46,345 nt of DNA from Actinomyces sp. oral taxon 170 str. F0386 (lineage in GTDB: Bacteria > Actinomycetota > Actinomycetes > Actinomycetales > Actinomycetaceae): contig NZ_GL882539.1 in NCBI RefSeq assembly GCF_000195595.1, positions 12,739 through 59,083 of the forward strand, in the 5' to 3' direction. How positions within the stretch are numbered: position 1 is the first letter of the stretch; each line of letters begins with the position of its first letter. The position numbers were made by a program, and so were the translations under genes. Below, one piece after another: positions 8,565 through 16,346 of this stretch. The notes under the pieces were generated by a model, which made no database searches, had not been told where the DNA came from, and was given only the letters and a program-made list of their open reading frames with translations.

Positions 8565-9677
8565 CGCGGCGGCGAGCAGGACCACGGGCACGAATCCGGC
8601 GGTGGTCAGCAGGACCGCGTCGCGAGCCAGGTCCTTGCCCACTCCGTAGCGCGAGGCGTACATGAAGACGTTCTGCGCCGTGGGCAGGGAGGCGGTGACG
8701 ACCGGGGTCAGCAGCTGCGCTCCGCTGAGTCCCGCAGTCAGCCCGACGACGGCGGCCAGCCCCGGCATGACGGCGAGCTTCCAGCCCACGGCCAGCCACA
8801 GGCCACTGCGCCGGCCGGCGCCCCGAAGCGATGACGACGCCGCATCAGGGGTGTGCGGTTCGTTTGCCTGAGGAGGCTGGTCCACCGCCTGCTCAGCCGC
8901 ACGGACGCCTTGGTCCGAGCCGGTGGTGAGAGGTTCCTGAACAGCGTGAACCGGGTGGGCCGGCGAGCTCGGCTGAGATGCCTGGGCGGGCTCGTCCGCT
9001 GCGGTGTTCCGCAGGGGCCTGGGTGCCCCGGCCAGGCTCATGCCCAGGGCCAGCATCATGAGCGGCACCGCGACGCGCCCGAGCATCTCCAGACCCTGGG
9101 CCGGGTAGCCCCCGCACCATTCCTCCAGGTTCACCCCGCCCAGGTTCGCCGCGGTCCCGGCCACAACTCCCCACAGCAGCGGGTTGCGCAGCGGGACGGT
9201 CAGGGTCGCCAGACGAGACGGGTTGCCGCGCCGAGTGACGGCGTCGAGCACGGTGAAGGTGACGGGCGTGAGCACCAGGAGCTGGAGCAGGAGGATCGGG
9301 GCGATGGTGGCCGCGTCCCCCAGGACGAGGACGGCCACCGGGATCCCCAGGTTCGCGGCGTTGACGTAGCCGGAAGCGAGTGCACCGATCGTGGCCTCGG
9401 CGGTGGAGCGTCGCAGCACGAGGCGGTGCAGGCACCAGGCGGAGACGATGGCGGCGAGCTCGGCGGCCACGGCCACGGCGGTGGACCGGGAGACGACGGC
9501 CGTCAGATCCGCTCGGCTCAGGGTGGTGACGAGCAGCGCCGGAGTGGCGGCGAAGAAGCAGACGCGGGTGAGGACCCCGTCTGCGTCAGCGGGCACGGCC
9601 CGGGCGCGCACCAGCAGCCAGCCGACGGCGATGACGGCACCGAAGACGGCCAGCCCCGCCACGACATCGGCCATCAC
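8553..9677 (-). CDS. AEC-family (auxin efflux carrier) transporter
   Basis: A 374-residue integral membrane protein of the AEC family. Typical features are the N-terminal helix VAGLAVFGAVIAVGWLLVRA, FFAATPALLVTTLSRAD, and the central GYVNAANLGIPVAVLVLG, which matches the family N-A-x-N-x-G-I-P motif. It then has NPLLWGVVAGTAANLGGV and the closing FVPVVLLAAAIL. Bacterial relatives export or take up carboxylates such as malate; the substrate here is unknown. Residues 222-290 are a Pro/Ala/Gln-rich stretch with no hydrophobic segment, an unusually long central loop. It is convergent with the sugar kinase. Confidence 0.85.
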   Translation of the reverse strand: MMADVVAGLAVFGAVIAVGWLLVRARAVPADADGVLTRVCFFAATPALLVTTLSRADLTAVVSRSTAVAVAAELAAIVSAWCLHRLVLRRSTAEATIGALASGYVNAANLGIPVAVLVLGDAATIAPILLLQLLVLTPVTFTVLDAVTRRGNPSRLATLTVPLRNPLLWGVVAGTAANLGGVNLEEWCGGYPAQGLEMLGRVAVPLMMLALGMSLAGAPRPLRNTAADEPAQASQPSSPAHPVHAVQEPLTTGSDQGVRAAEQAVDQPPQANEPHTPDAASSSLRGAGRRSGLWLAVGWKLAVMPGLAAVVGLTAGLSGAQLLTPVVTASLPTAQNVFMYASRYGVGKDLARDAVLLTTAGFVPVVLLAAAILR

Positions 9678-9853
9678 CGCCCCCTCTCATCGACCGGACG
9701 GGTCGCAGGCCCGGTCTCGCGTTCGTAGGGTAGTCCCCGCGGTCGTACCCTCTCCCCCTCGAACGCGCGGCATCAGGTACCACCGCGTGAGGGCGGGGAC
9801 CGCGACGGAGCAAAGCGCGTCAGGTGGACGACCTCGCGGACGACGAGCGGCCG

Positions 9854-10858
9854 CTAGCCGACCGGTTCGAGGTCCACCCAGGTGCCGACGTGGTCGGAGA
9901 TGATGAAGGAGGCGGTCCCCCAGTCCACGGCGCGCAGCAGCGGGCTCCCGGCACCGTCCGCCCCGGCTGTGCCCGCCGCGGCCACCGCCGCCTCGTCGGC
10001 CAGTGGCAGGCCGTCGGGGCCGGTGGGCCACAGGTCGGTCAGGACGTGGTCGATGCGCCGATGAGGGTTGGCAGCGGGGAAGGTGTGCCCCTCCCCCACG
10101 GTCCGCCCCAGTCCCAGGGCGGCGACCTGCTCGGCGCTGAGGTTGTAGTCGCCCACGAGCAGGTGCGGGCCGGGCAGTCCGGCGAGCGCCCCCCAGGCGT
10201 CGGCGAGCTGGCGCGCCGCCATGGACTCGCGGGTCGCCAGGTGGGTGGAGGCGACCGACAGCCGGCGGACCGACCCGCCGACGTCGTCAGGCACCTCGAG
10301 GGTGGCGGCCACCATGATGCGTTGGGAGGCGGTGGACACGTGGTAGGAGCGCGGGTCCCAGGCCCGCTCACCGCGCTTCTCCACGCTGGAGGCCCCTCGC
10401 CCCAGGCGCTTGACGTGCCAGCCGGAGACCGGGAAGCGCGAGAGGAGGGCGTTGCCGTAGCCGATCGGCCCGGCACCGACGGCGGCGCGCAGCAGCCCCA
10501 GGACGTCATCGGTCGGCGAGCTCAGTGCGGTACGCAGGGGCCGACGGCGCAGCCCCACCACCGGCCCGGCGTAGCTGGCGGCGAAGCGGCAGGTGGGCAT
10601 GCCCAGCTCCTCGGCCAGGAAGGCCGCCTGGTGAAGGCGCCCAGAACGAGCCTGGCCCAGGTCCACCTCCTGGAGGGCGACGACATCGGGGGCCAGCTCG
10701 GCGATCTGCTCGGCGGTGGCCCGCATGACGGCGCGGGCGGTGGCCGAGTCGGAGATGTCGGCCCCGGCCAGTGAGCCGGTGGCGGCGCTGCCATCCCCGG
10801 CCCCGGCGCCGAGCAGGCCGTGCTGGAGGTTGAGGCTCAGGACCCGGATCATGCTCAT
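9854..10858 (-). CDS. Endonuclease/exonuclease/phosphatase family protein
   Basis: A 334-residue metal-dependent phosphodiesterase-fold protein (DNase I/EEP family). The catalytic landmarks appear in order: [16 protein letters not shown] (metal-binding Glu), [19 protein letters not shown] (His), LLVGDYNLS (Asp/Asn), RRIDHVLTD and [11 protein letters not shown] (Asp-His). The substrate could be nucleic acid, a phospholipid or an inositol phosphate; the family does not allow a choice. No signal peptide is seen, so it is probably cytoplasmic. Its ATG overlaps the msrB stop by 4 bases (10855-10858), so the two are probably translationally coupled. Confidence 0.85.
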   Translation of the reverse strand: MSMIRVLSLNLQHGLLGAGAGDGSAATGSLAGADISDSATARAVMRATAEQIAELAPDVVALQEVDLGQARSGRLHQAAFLAEELGMPTCRFAASYAGPVVGLRRRPLRTALSSPTDDVLGLLRAAVGAGPIGYGNALLSRFPVSGWHVKRLGRGASSVEKRGERAWDPRSYHVSTASQRIMVAATLEVPDDVGGSVRRLSVASTHLATRESMAARQLADAWGALAGLPGPHLLVGDYNLSAEQVAALGLGRTVGEGHTFPAANPHRRIDHVLTDLWPTGPDGLPLADEAAVAAAGTAGADGAGSPLLRAVDWGTASFIISDHVGTWVDLEPVG

Positions 10859-11295
10859 TCCCCCTCGAAGGTCAGGCTCACGGAGTTCATGCAGTAGCGC
10901 TGGCCGGTTGGGGTCTGGGGGGCGTCGTCGAAGACGTGACCCAGGTGACTGGCGCAGGTGGCGCAGCGGACCTCGGTGCGCACCATGCCGTGGGAGGTGT
11001 CGGTACTCAGGGTGACCGCCTCGGAGTCGGAGGGGTCGTAGAAGGAGGGCCAGCCGCAGTGGGAGTCGAACTTGGTGGTGGAGCGGAACAGCTCGGCGCC
11101 GCAGCCGCGGCAGCGGTAGATGCCCTCGCGGTGCTCGTCGAGCAGAGCCCCGGTGAAGGGCCGCTCGGTGCCGGCCTCACGCAGCACGTGGTACTCCATG
11201 GGGCTCAGGGCGGCGCGCCACTGGGCGTCGGTGCGCGCCGCGGCCTCCAGGTCGACGACTGGGCCGGAGGGGCCAGCGCTCTTGTCGGTACTCAT
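10855..11295 (-). CDS. msrB: Peptide-methionine (R)-S-oxide reductase
   Basis: Repairs oxidised methionine in proteins, specific for the R-sulfoxide. The 146 residues are one MsrB domain. The four zinc-binding cysteines are Cys62 and Cys65 (CRGC) and Cys111 and Cys114 (CATC). GWPSF and SHLGHVFDD are intact, and the catalytic Cys135 is in RYCMNSVSL. Start MSTDKSAG. It is the first gene of a two-gene unit with the EEP-family protein downstream. Confidence 0.96.
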   Translation of the reverse strand: MSTDKSAGPSGPVVDLEAAARTDAQWRAALSPMEYHVLREAGTERPFTGALLDEHREGIYRCRGCGAELFRSTTKFDSHCGWPSFYDPSDSEAVTLSTDTSHGMVRTEVRCATCASHLGHVFDDAPQTPTGQRYCMNSVSLTFEGE

Positions 11296-11395
11296 GGGCT
11301 CATCGTGGCCCGCTCGACGGCGCCGGGCGACCTGCGTTCACGCAGCGAAAACGGACCCGTCCGACGGGGCGCCGGCCACGTAGCGGCTGCCCGGC

Positions 11396-12841
11396 TCACC
11401 TGGGCCCCAGGCCCCCGCGCCGGGCGCGGTGCAGCAGGGAGCGGCCCATGGCGCGCCCCAGGGTGACGGCGCGCCGGGCTCCCAGGCCGTGAGCGGCGCT
11501 CTCGCCCGCGGCCTCGGTGGTCGCAGGGGCCTCAGCGGTGGCGCTGCCACCAGCCGCAACCGTGGCGGCGCCATCGGCCTCAGCCTTCTGCTTGGCAACG
11601 ATCTCCTCGGCGGTGCGGGCCACCTGCTCGGGGCTGAGGTCCTGAGTGACCTCGACCTGCTCGACCTCCACCCGCGTGCGCGGCAGGGCGTAGGGGGCCT
11701 CGCGCTGAAGCCAGGCGACCAGCTCCTCGCGCACATAGGACTTGAGGGCGCCAACGTCACCGGGATCGGCCCCGGTGAGCACCACGCGCACGGTGACGTA
11801 ACCGCTGACGGCGTCGGAGACCTCGAGGGAGGCCTGGCGCCCGTCCCAGGCGGTGGAGGCGGCCACGAGCCGGGCCAGCTCGGCACGTAGCGAGGCAATG
11901 GGAACACGCCAGTCCAGGTCGAGGGTGAAGGTGCCGGTGCTCTGGGAGCCGCCGCGCGTCCAGTTGGCGAAGGGGTTCTCGGTGAAGTGGGTCGAGGGCA
12001 GGATGAGACGCCGGTCATCCCAGGTACGCATGACCACGTAGGTCAGGGTGATCTCCTCGATGGTGCCCTGCTCGTCGCCAACGACGACGACGTCGTCCAC
12101 GCGGATGGCATCGGTAGTGGCCAGCTGGAGCCCGGCGAAGACGTTGCCGAGCATGGATCGGGCGGCCATACCGGCGATGACGGAGGCCAGACCGGCCGAG
12201 GCGAGCAGCGAGCCCATGGCGAGCTGGACGCTGGGGAAGGTCATGATGGCGCTGACGAGCCCGGCGATGATGATGACCACCTGGGTGACGCGCCGGATGA
12301 TCTGGCTCTGGGTGGTCACCCGGTTGGCGCGCCCCTGGTTCTCACTGGCCTGCACCCCTTTGACGACGGTGGACTCGACGGCCTTGGCGAAGGCGACGAC
12401 GAGCCAGGTCACCGCGAAGATGAGAGCGATGGTGACCCCGCGCTCGATGACAACCATCGTCGTCGAGTCACTCTTGGTGTGCCGCAGACCGGTCAGGGCG
12501 ACCTGGGTGCCCAGGAAGGCCCCGGTCATGGCGCCGACGGCGAAGGCGGGCCTGCGTCCGAACTCCACGATCTCGCGGTACAGGAGACGGCGCCTGCCCA
12601 TGAACCTGAGGATGGCCACCGCCACGAAGGCGACGACGATGCCGATGGCGGCCCCCAGGCCGGCCTGCCAGGCGATGGTGGCTAGGTCGCTCGTCGTCTT
12701 GGTGACCACCTTGACGGTCTCGTCCACATCGACCGACGGCACGCCCGTAGGGCCGGAGGGGGTGGGAGTCGGGGAGACGGAGGGATTCGCGCTGGGATCC
12801 GCGCCGGGAGTCGCGGGAGGGGTGGTGGCTGCGAGGAGCAT
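11396..12841 (-). CDS. Mechanosensitive ion channel, MscS family
   Basis: A membrane channel expected to release solutes when the membrane is stretched. There are about four hydrophobic segments: near residue 50 (GAAIGIVVAFVAVAILRF), PAFAVGAMTGAFLG, GVTIALIFAVTWLVVAFAK, and the pore-lining region VIIIAGLVSAIMTFPSVQL / SLLASAGLASVIAGMAARSMLGNVFAG. The cytoplasmic beta domain follows, with IRVDDVVVVGDEQGTIEEITLTYVVMRTWDDRRLILPSTHF. The Ala-rich C-terminus lacks homology that I can name. I start it at ATG 12841 (MLLAATTPP); a frame open further to 12961 would run through the PadR operator and is unlikely. Homologues are often YkuT/YnaI-like. Confidence 0.88.
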   Translation of the reverse strand: MLLAATTPPATPGADPSANPSVSPTPTPSGPTGVPSVDVDETVKVVTKTTSDLATIAWQAGLGAAIGIVVAFVAVAILRFMGRRRLLYREIVEFGRRPAFAVGAMTGAFLGTQVALTGLRHTKSDSTTMVVIERGVTIALIFAVTWLVVAFAKAVESTVVKGVQASENQGRANRVTTQSQIIRRVTQVVIIIAGLVSAIMTFPSVQLAMGSLLASAGLASVIAGMAARSMLGNVFAGLQLATTDAIRVDDVVVVGDEQGTIEEITLTYVVMRTWDDRRLILPSTHFTENPFANWTRGGSQSTGTFTLDLDWRVPIASLRAELARLVAASTAWDGRQASLEVSDAVSGYVTVRVVLTGADPGDVGALKSYVREELVAWLQREAPYALPRTRVEVEQVEVTQDLSPEQVARTAEEIVAKQKAEADGAATVAAGGSATAEAPATTEAAGESAAHGLGARRAVTLGRAMGRSLLHRARRGGLGPR

Positions 12842-12924
12842 GGGGCCAACCCTAGACAGCGGGCCTGTGCCCGGGCTGTGACCAACGGCCGAGAGCGAAG
12901 ACGCCGCATCACACAAACTTCCAC

Positions 12925-12953
12925 TAGACGTACTACGTGTGACGTAGTACGTT
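12925..12953 (+). promoter_or_regulatory. Promoter and palindromic operator of the PadR operon
   Basis: ACGTACTACG-tgtga-CGTAGTACGT (12928-12952) is a perfect inverted repeat with 10-base arms. It nearly fills the spacer of a plausible promoter: -35 TAGACG (12925-12930), 17 bases, -10 TACGTT (12948-12953). A PadR dimer bound here would block RNA polymerase, giving autorepression. The MscS gene reads the other way from the same region. Confidence 0.7.
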
Positions 12954-13021
12954 AGATGCACACAAGGAGCTCGGCACCGCCCCGCACCTCACACATGACA
13001 CCTCACGGAAGGAGGGTTCAC

Positions 13022-13351
13022 ATGATCAGCGCAGACGCCATCCGCGGCTACATCGACCTCATCGTCCTGTCACTGCTCAAGCGACAGCCGTCCTACGCCT
13101 ACGAGCTCGCCAAGACCATTACTGAGATCGCCGACGGCGAGTACACCATCAAGCAGACCACCCTCTACACAGCCCTCAAACGCCTGGAGTCCGCCGGACT
13201 GGCAGCCTCCTACTCAGGAGTGTCCGACTCCGGCAAGTCCCGCACCTACTACCGCCTCACCTCCGAAGGCACTGCCCACCTGACCACCAAGGTCTCCGAG
13301 TGGGAGGACACCAAGACCCTCGTCGACCGCTTCGCGAAAGGATCCCGCTGA
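13022..13351 (+). CDS. PadR-family transcriptional regulator
   Basis: A 109-residue repressor with a winged helix. YIDLIVLSLLKRQPSYAYELAKTI, the recognition helix KQTTLYTALKRLESAGL, and wing residues SGKSRTYYRLTSEG are the PadR pattern. The start ATG 13022 is preceded by GGAGGG; upstream in-frame codons lack a ribosome site. It overlaps the next gene by one base (TGATG), so the two are cotranslated. In this family, small PadR proteins next to a permease-prefix membrane protein usually regulate their own operon, and the operator at 12928 supports that. Confidence 0.9.
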   Translation: MISADAIRGYIDLIVLSLLKRQPSYAYELAKTITEIADGEYTIKQTTLYTALKRLESAGLAASYSGVSDSGKSRTYYRLTSEGTAHLTTKVSEWEDTKTLVDRFAKGSR

Positions 13352-13875
13352 TGGACACCATTGAGACCTTCCTGGACAACATGTTCGCCCCCTACCCGGC
13401 CACACCGCGCCTGACCGAGGCCCGCGGCGAGCTGCGCGCCATGATGGAGGACGCCTACAACGACGCGATCGCACAGGGCAAGACCCACAACGAGGCGGTC
13501 GGCCAGGTCATCACCGACTTCGGCAACCTTCAGGAGCTGGCCCCGGTGCTGGGCATCGCTCAGGACATCCAGCCCGGCGGCACCCCGCAGGCAGCCCCCA
13601 CTGCCGCCCCGTCCGAGCCCGGCCGACCCACCACCCCCGCACCCACCGGCTCCGGCGACTACAGCACCTGGCAGCACAACGAACAGAACGAGACCAAGGA
13701 CGACCCCTTCATCAGCTTCGTGGCCAGCATCTACTGGCCGGCCACGGTGGTCATCTATCTGCTGTGGAGCTTCATCTTCGACGCCTGGGGCATCTCCTGG
13801 ATCATCTGGCCCGTCGCCGCCATCGCCTTCGGGATCTTCACCACCGGCTACACCTACCGGCGCAGTCGCCAGTGA
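13351..13875 (+). CDS. Permease-prefix (HAAS/DUF1700-like) membrane protein
   Basis: A 174-residue protein. The N-terminal ~70 residues are a helical domain of the HAAS/permease-prefix type: DTIETFLDNMFAPYPATPRLTEARGELRAMMEDAYNDAIAQGKTHNEAVGQVITDFGNLQEL. A Pro/Thr-rich linker follows, then two C-terminal hydrophobic segments (SIYWPATVVIYLLWSFIF and WIIWPVAAIAFGIFTTGY). Proteins of this type are found cotranscribed with PadR regulators and are thought to act in membrane-linked signalling with them. Function is inferred from that pairing. Confidence 0.8.
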   Translation: MDTIETFLDNMFAPYPATPRLTEARGELRAMMEDAYNDAIAQGKTHNEAVGQVITDFGNLQELAPVLGIAQDIQPGGTPQAAPTAAPSEPGRPTTPAPTGSGDYSTWQHNEQNETKDDPFISFVASIYWPATVVIYLLWSFIFDAWGISWIIWPVAAIAFGIFTTGYTYRRSRQ

Positions 13876-13932
13876 GAGCCATCCTCTACCCCGGCCCAGG
13901 TCCCGCCCGGGTCGGGGGCGGAGGATGAGCGA

Positions 13933-13961
13933 AGGCCCGGAACCTTGTGAGTTCCGGGCCT
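13933..13961 (-). terminator. Terminator of the tRNA operon
   Basis: AGGCCCGGAAC-cttgtga-GTTCCGGGCCT: perfect 11-bp arms with a 7-base loop, 7 bases beyond the 3' end of tRNA-Phe on the minus strand. The symmetrical stem could also stop transcripts of the PadR operon arriving from the other side. Confidence 0.8.
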
Positions 13962-13968
13962 CTCGCAG

Positions 13969-14041
13969 TGGCTCCGACCGGCGTCGATCCGGTGACCTTT
14001 CGATTTTCAGTCGAACGCTCTACCAACTGAGCTACAGAGCC
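13969..14041 (-). tRNA. tRNA-Phe (GAA)
   Basis: 73 nt. The minus-strand sequence starts GGCTCTGTAGCTCAG and has anticodon loop CTGAAAA (anticodon GAA). The acceptor stem GGCTCTG/CGGAGCC pairs with one G-U, and the discriminator is A. CCA is not encoded. It is the last of three tRNAs in one minus-strand cluster. Confidence 0.95.
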
Positions 14042-14089
14042 ATGGGATGGAATCGGTCCGACCATTTCTGATCGGACCAACCCTTTCCG

Positions 14090-14163
14090 CGACCTCGACG
14101 GGACTTGAACCCGCGACCTCCGCCGTGACAGGGCGGCGCGCTAACCAACTGCGCCACGAGGCC
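14090..14163 (-). tRNA. tRNA-Asp (GTC)
   Basis: 74 nt. It begins GGCCTCGTGGCGCAG, with anticodon loop CTGTCAC (anticodon GTC), T-loop TTCAAGT, acceptor stem GGCCTCG/CGAGGTC and discriminator G. It lies 48 bases upstream of tRNA-Phe in the same cluster. Confidence 0.95.
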
Positions 14164-14202
14164 AGTGTGAATTCACTGTAGCTATTCACTTGTGCGAATC
14201 CG

Positions 14203-14275
14203 TACCCCCAACGGGATTCGAACCCGTGCTACCGCCGTGAAAGGGCGGGGTCCTAGGCCGCTAGACGATGGGGGC
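14203..14275 (-). tRNA. tRNA-Glu (TTC)
   Basis: 73 nt. It begins GCCCCCATCGTCTAG, with anticodon loop CTTTCAC (anticodon TTC), T-arm GGGTTCGAATCCC and acceptor stem GCCCCCA/TGGGGGT with a terminal G-U. It is the first tRNA of the minus-strand Glu-Asp-Phe cluster. Confidence 0.95.
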
Positions 14276-14443
14276 CAGGGGCCTTCGACGTCGTCGCGCC
14301 TCGAACCGGGATGAACACTAAGGGGACAGTCTTCCGCGGTGCAAATCCCGACGGCGTGACCCTCCTCACCGCTCGGTTCTCGGCGGGATTCCGGCCGTCG
14401 AAGACGGTCGAGACGGGCCCGTGCAGTCTGGCAGGCTGGCCCC

Positions 14444-14875
14444 GTGAGCCAGGAGCATCAGCAAGGGGCGGAACAGCCCTGGGGACAGTCCTTGGGGCGG
14501 ATGTCGGAGCAGGAGTTCGAGGACGTCGTCGGCGATGCGCTCGATCAGATCCCGGCGGACCTCGCCGAGGTGATGGACAACGTCGTCGTGCTCGTCCAGG
14601 ACGAGCCGGATCCGGAGATGCTCACCGAGGAGGACTACGACGAGGCCGGCCTGCCCGCGCTCCTGGGGCTCTACGACGGCGTCCCCCTCACCGAGCGCGA
14701 CGAGGGCTGGTCCATGGTGCTGCCTGACCGCATCCTCATCTTCCGCGGACCCCTGGAGCGCTGGTGCACCAGCCGCGAGGAGCTCGTGGAGGAGATCACG
14801 GTGACCGTCATCCATGAGGTGGCCCACCACTTCGGCATCCCCGACGAGCGCCTCCACCAGCTGGGATGGGAGTAG
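14444..14875 (+). CDS. Metallopeptidase family protein (Zincin_1, PF06262 type)
   Basis: A 143-residue cytoplasmic protein of the small actinobacterial zincin-like family. The core begins MSEQEFEDVVGDALDQIPADLAEVMDNVVVLVQDEP. The zinc motif HEVAHHFGIPD is at residues 124-134 (His124, Glu125, His128). The hydrolytic residues are intact, but no substrate is known for the family. The GTG at 14444 is the chosen start; the internal ATG at residue 20 is an alternative and would still keep the whole domain. Confidence 0.88.
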   Translation: MSQEHQQGAEQPWGQSLGRMSEQEFEDVVGDALDQIPADLAEVMDNVVVLVQDEPDPEMLTEEDYDEAGLPALLGLYDGVPLTERDEGWSMVLPDRILIFRGPLERWCTSREELVEEITVTVIHEVAHHFGIPDERLHQLGWE

Positions 14876-14976
14876 CGCCGAAGGGACCCCGGACCGGCCC
14901 GGGAGAGGACCGAGGCAATCGACCGTGAGAGCCAATGCCTCGCAAAGGCCCCGGAACCTGCCTTAGTGTGGCCGGC

Positions 14977-16302
14977 ATGAACGACCGCCATCGGCCTGCC
15001 GCTCCGGATGCCGGGGAGGCTCCCGCCTCCACCGACCCGAGCACGTCCCCGCAGCACCACGTGAGTCGACGACCAGTGCTCCTGGCAGCCCTGGTGGGCG
15101 CCGGGTCCCTGGCGGGATGCTCCCTCATCCCCGGCTCCTCGTCGTCCGGAGGCGCCTCCTCCAGTGCGAGGCCGACGGGTCCGTCGCCTGCGTCGTCCAC
15201 CTCCGCCCCCTCGCCCACCGCGGCCGCAAGCGCGACACCGTCGGCCACCGCGCCCGCGACCGCCGCGGCGCTGGAGGGTTGGAGCCTGGAGGAGAAGGTC
15301 GGCCAGCTCATGATGGTCGGGGTGGACGCCACCTCCCCCAAGCAAGCCTCCACCGAGGCCGTGGCCAGCCAGCACGTCGGCAACATCTTCATCGCCGGCC
15401 GCACCACCGCGGGCAGCCAGGCGACCCAGAAGGTCATCAGCTCCTTCACCTCCAAGGTCGGCCCCGACACCACCCACAGCGCCCCGATGCTCGTGGCCAC
15501 CGACCAGGAGGGTGGCGAGGTCCAGGTCCTGACCGGATCGGGCTTCTCCGACATCCCCTCGGCGATGGACCAGTCGACCCAGCCGCGCGACCAGCTGGTG
15601 GCCTCGGCGCGCACCTGGGGCAAGGAGCTGGCCGACGTCGGCGTCAACATGAACCTGGCCCCGGTCGCCGACCTGGTCGACATCGACCGGCCGAGCACCA
15701 ACGAGCCCATCGGCCGCTGGGGGCGGGAGTACGGGCACGACGCCGCTACCGTCTCCTCCAAGGCGGGCGCCTTCGCCGAGGGTATGCAGGCCTCGAAGGT
15801 CATTCCCACCTACAAGCACTTCCCGGGCCTGGGGCGGGTGACGGCCAACACGGACACCTCCGCCAACGTCGTCGACAGCACCACGAACCGCAGCACCGAC
15901 GCCGCCGTCAGTGTCATCTTCGGCGCCGCCATCGCCGCCGGCGCGCAGGTCATCATGGTCTCCTCGGCCACCTACGCGCTCATCGATCCCTCGGCGCCGG
16001 CGGTCTTCTCCTCGACGATCGTCACCGAGATGCTGCGCACCGAGATGGGCTTCACCGGCGTGGTCATCACCGACGACGTCTCCGCCGCTGTTCAGGTTCA
16101 GGGTGTGGCCGCCGGCGAGCGGGCCGTACGCGCGATCCGGGCCGGCTGCGACATCGTGCTCGCCTCGGCCGACCCGACGGTCGCCGCAGACATGGTCAAA
16201 GCACTCGTCGCCGCCGCCCAGTCGGATCCTGCCTTCGCCGCCCGGGTGGACGAGTCGGCCGCACGGGTCCTGGCCCTCAAGAGCGGCTTGCAGCCGTCCT
16301 GA
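14977..16302 (+). CDS. Glycoside hydrolase family 3 lipoprotein (beta-N-acetylhexosaminidase-like)
   Basis: A 441-residue exported GH3 enzyme, probably acting on cell-wall or other amino sugars. The N-terminus has SRRPVLLAALVGAGSLAGC: a twin-arginine-like pair, a hydrophobic stretch and a lipobox with Cys48, so a membrane-anchored lipoprotein is expected. A Ser/Ala/Pro-rich linker follows, then the single TIM-barrel domain: LEEKVGQLMMVGVDA, GNIFIAGRT, VATDQEGGEVQ, NLAPVADLVD, PTYKHFPGLGRVT and MGFTGVVITDDVSA (putative nucleophile Asp). The KHFPGHG...DSH loop of classical NagZ enzymes is altered here (KHFPGLG, no DSH), so the substrate is uncertain. GTG 15061 is an alternative start that gives a shorter signal peptide. 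Confidence 0.82.
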   Translation: MNDRHRPAAPDAGEAPASTDPSTSPQHHVSRRPVLLAALVGAGSLAGCSLIPGSSSSGGASSSARPTGPSPASSTSAPSPTAAASATPSATAPATAAALEGWSLEEKVGQLMMVGVDATSPKQASTEAVASQHVGNIFIAGRTTAGSQATQKVISSFTSKVGPDTTHSAPMLVATDQEGGEVQVLTGSGFSDIPSAMDQSTQPRDQLVASARTWGKELADVGVNMNLAPVADLVDIDRPSTNEPIGRWGREYGHDAATVSSKAGAFAEGMQASKVIPTYKHFPGLGRVTANTDTSANVVDSTTNRSTDAAVSVIFGAAIAAGAQVIMVSSATYALIDPSAPAVFSSTIVTEMLRTEMGFTGVVITDDVSAAVQVQGVAAGERAVRAIRAGCDIVLASADPTVAADMVKALVAAAQSDPAFAARVDESAARVLALKSGLQPS

Positions 16303-16315
16303 GGCGCGCCGGCCA

Positions 16316-16340
16316 GCCCCCGCGCAGATCCCGCGGGGGC
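16316..16340. terminator. Bidirectional terminator hairpin
   Basis: GCCCCCGCG-cagatcc-CGCGGGGGC: 9-bp GC-only arms with a 7-base loop, between the convergent GH3 gene (stop 16302) and the LRV-protein gene (stop at 16347). Confidence 0.75.
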
Positions 16341-16346
16341 GGAGCC

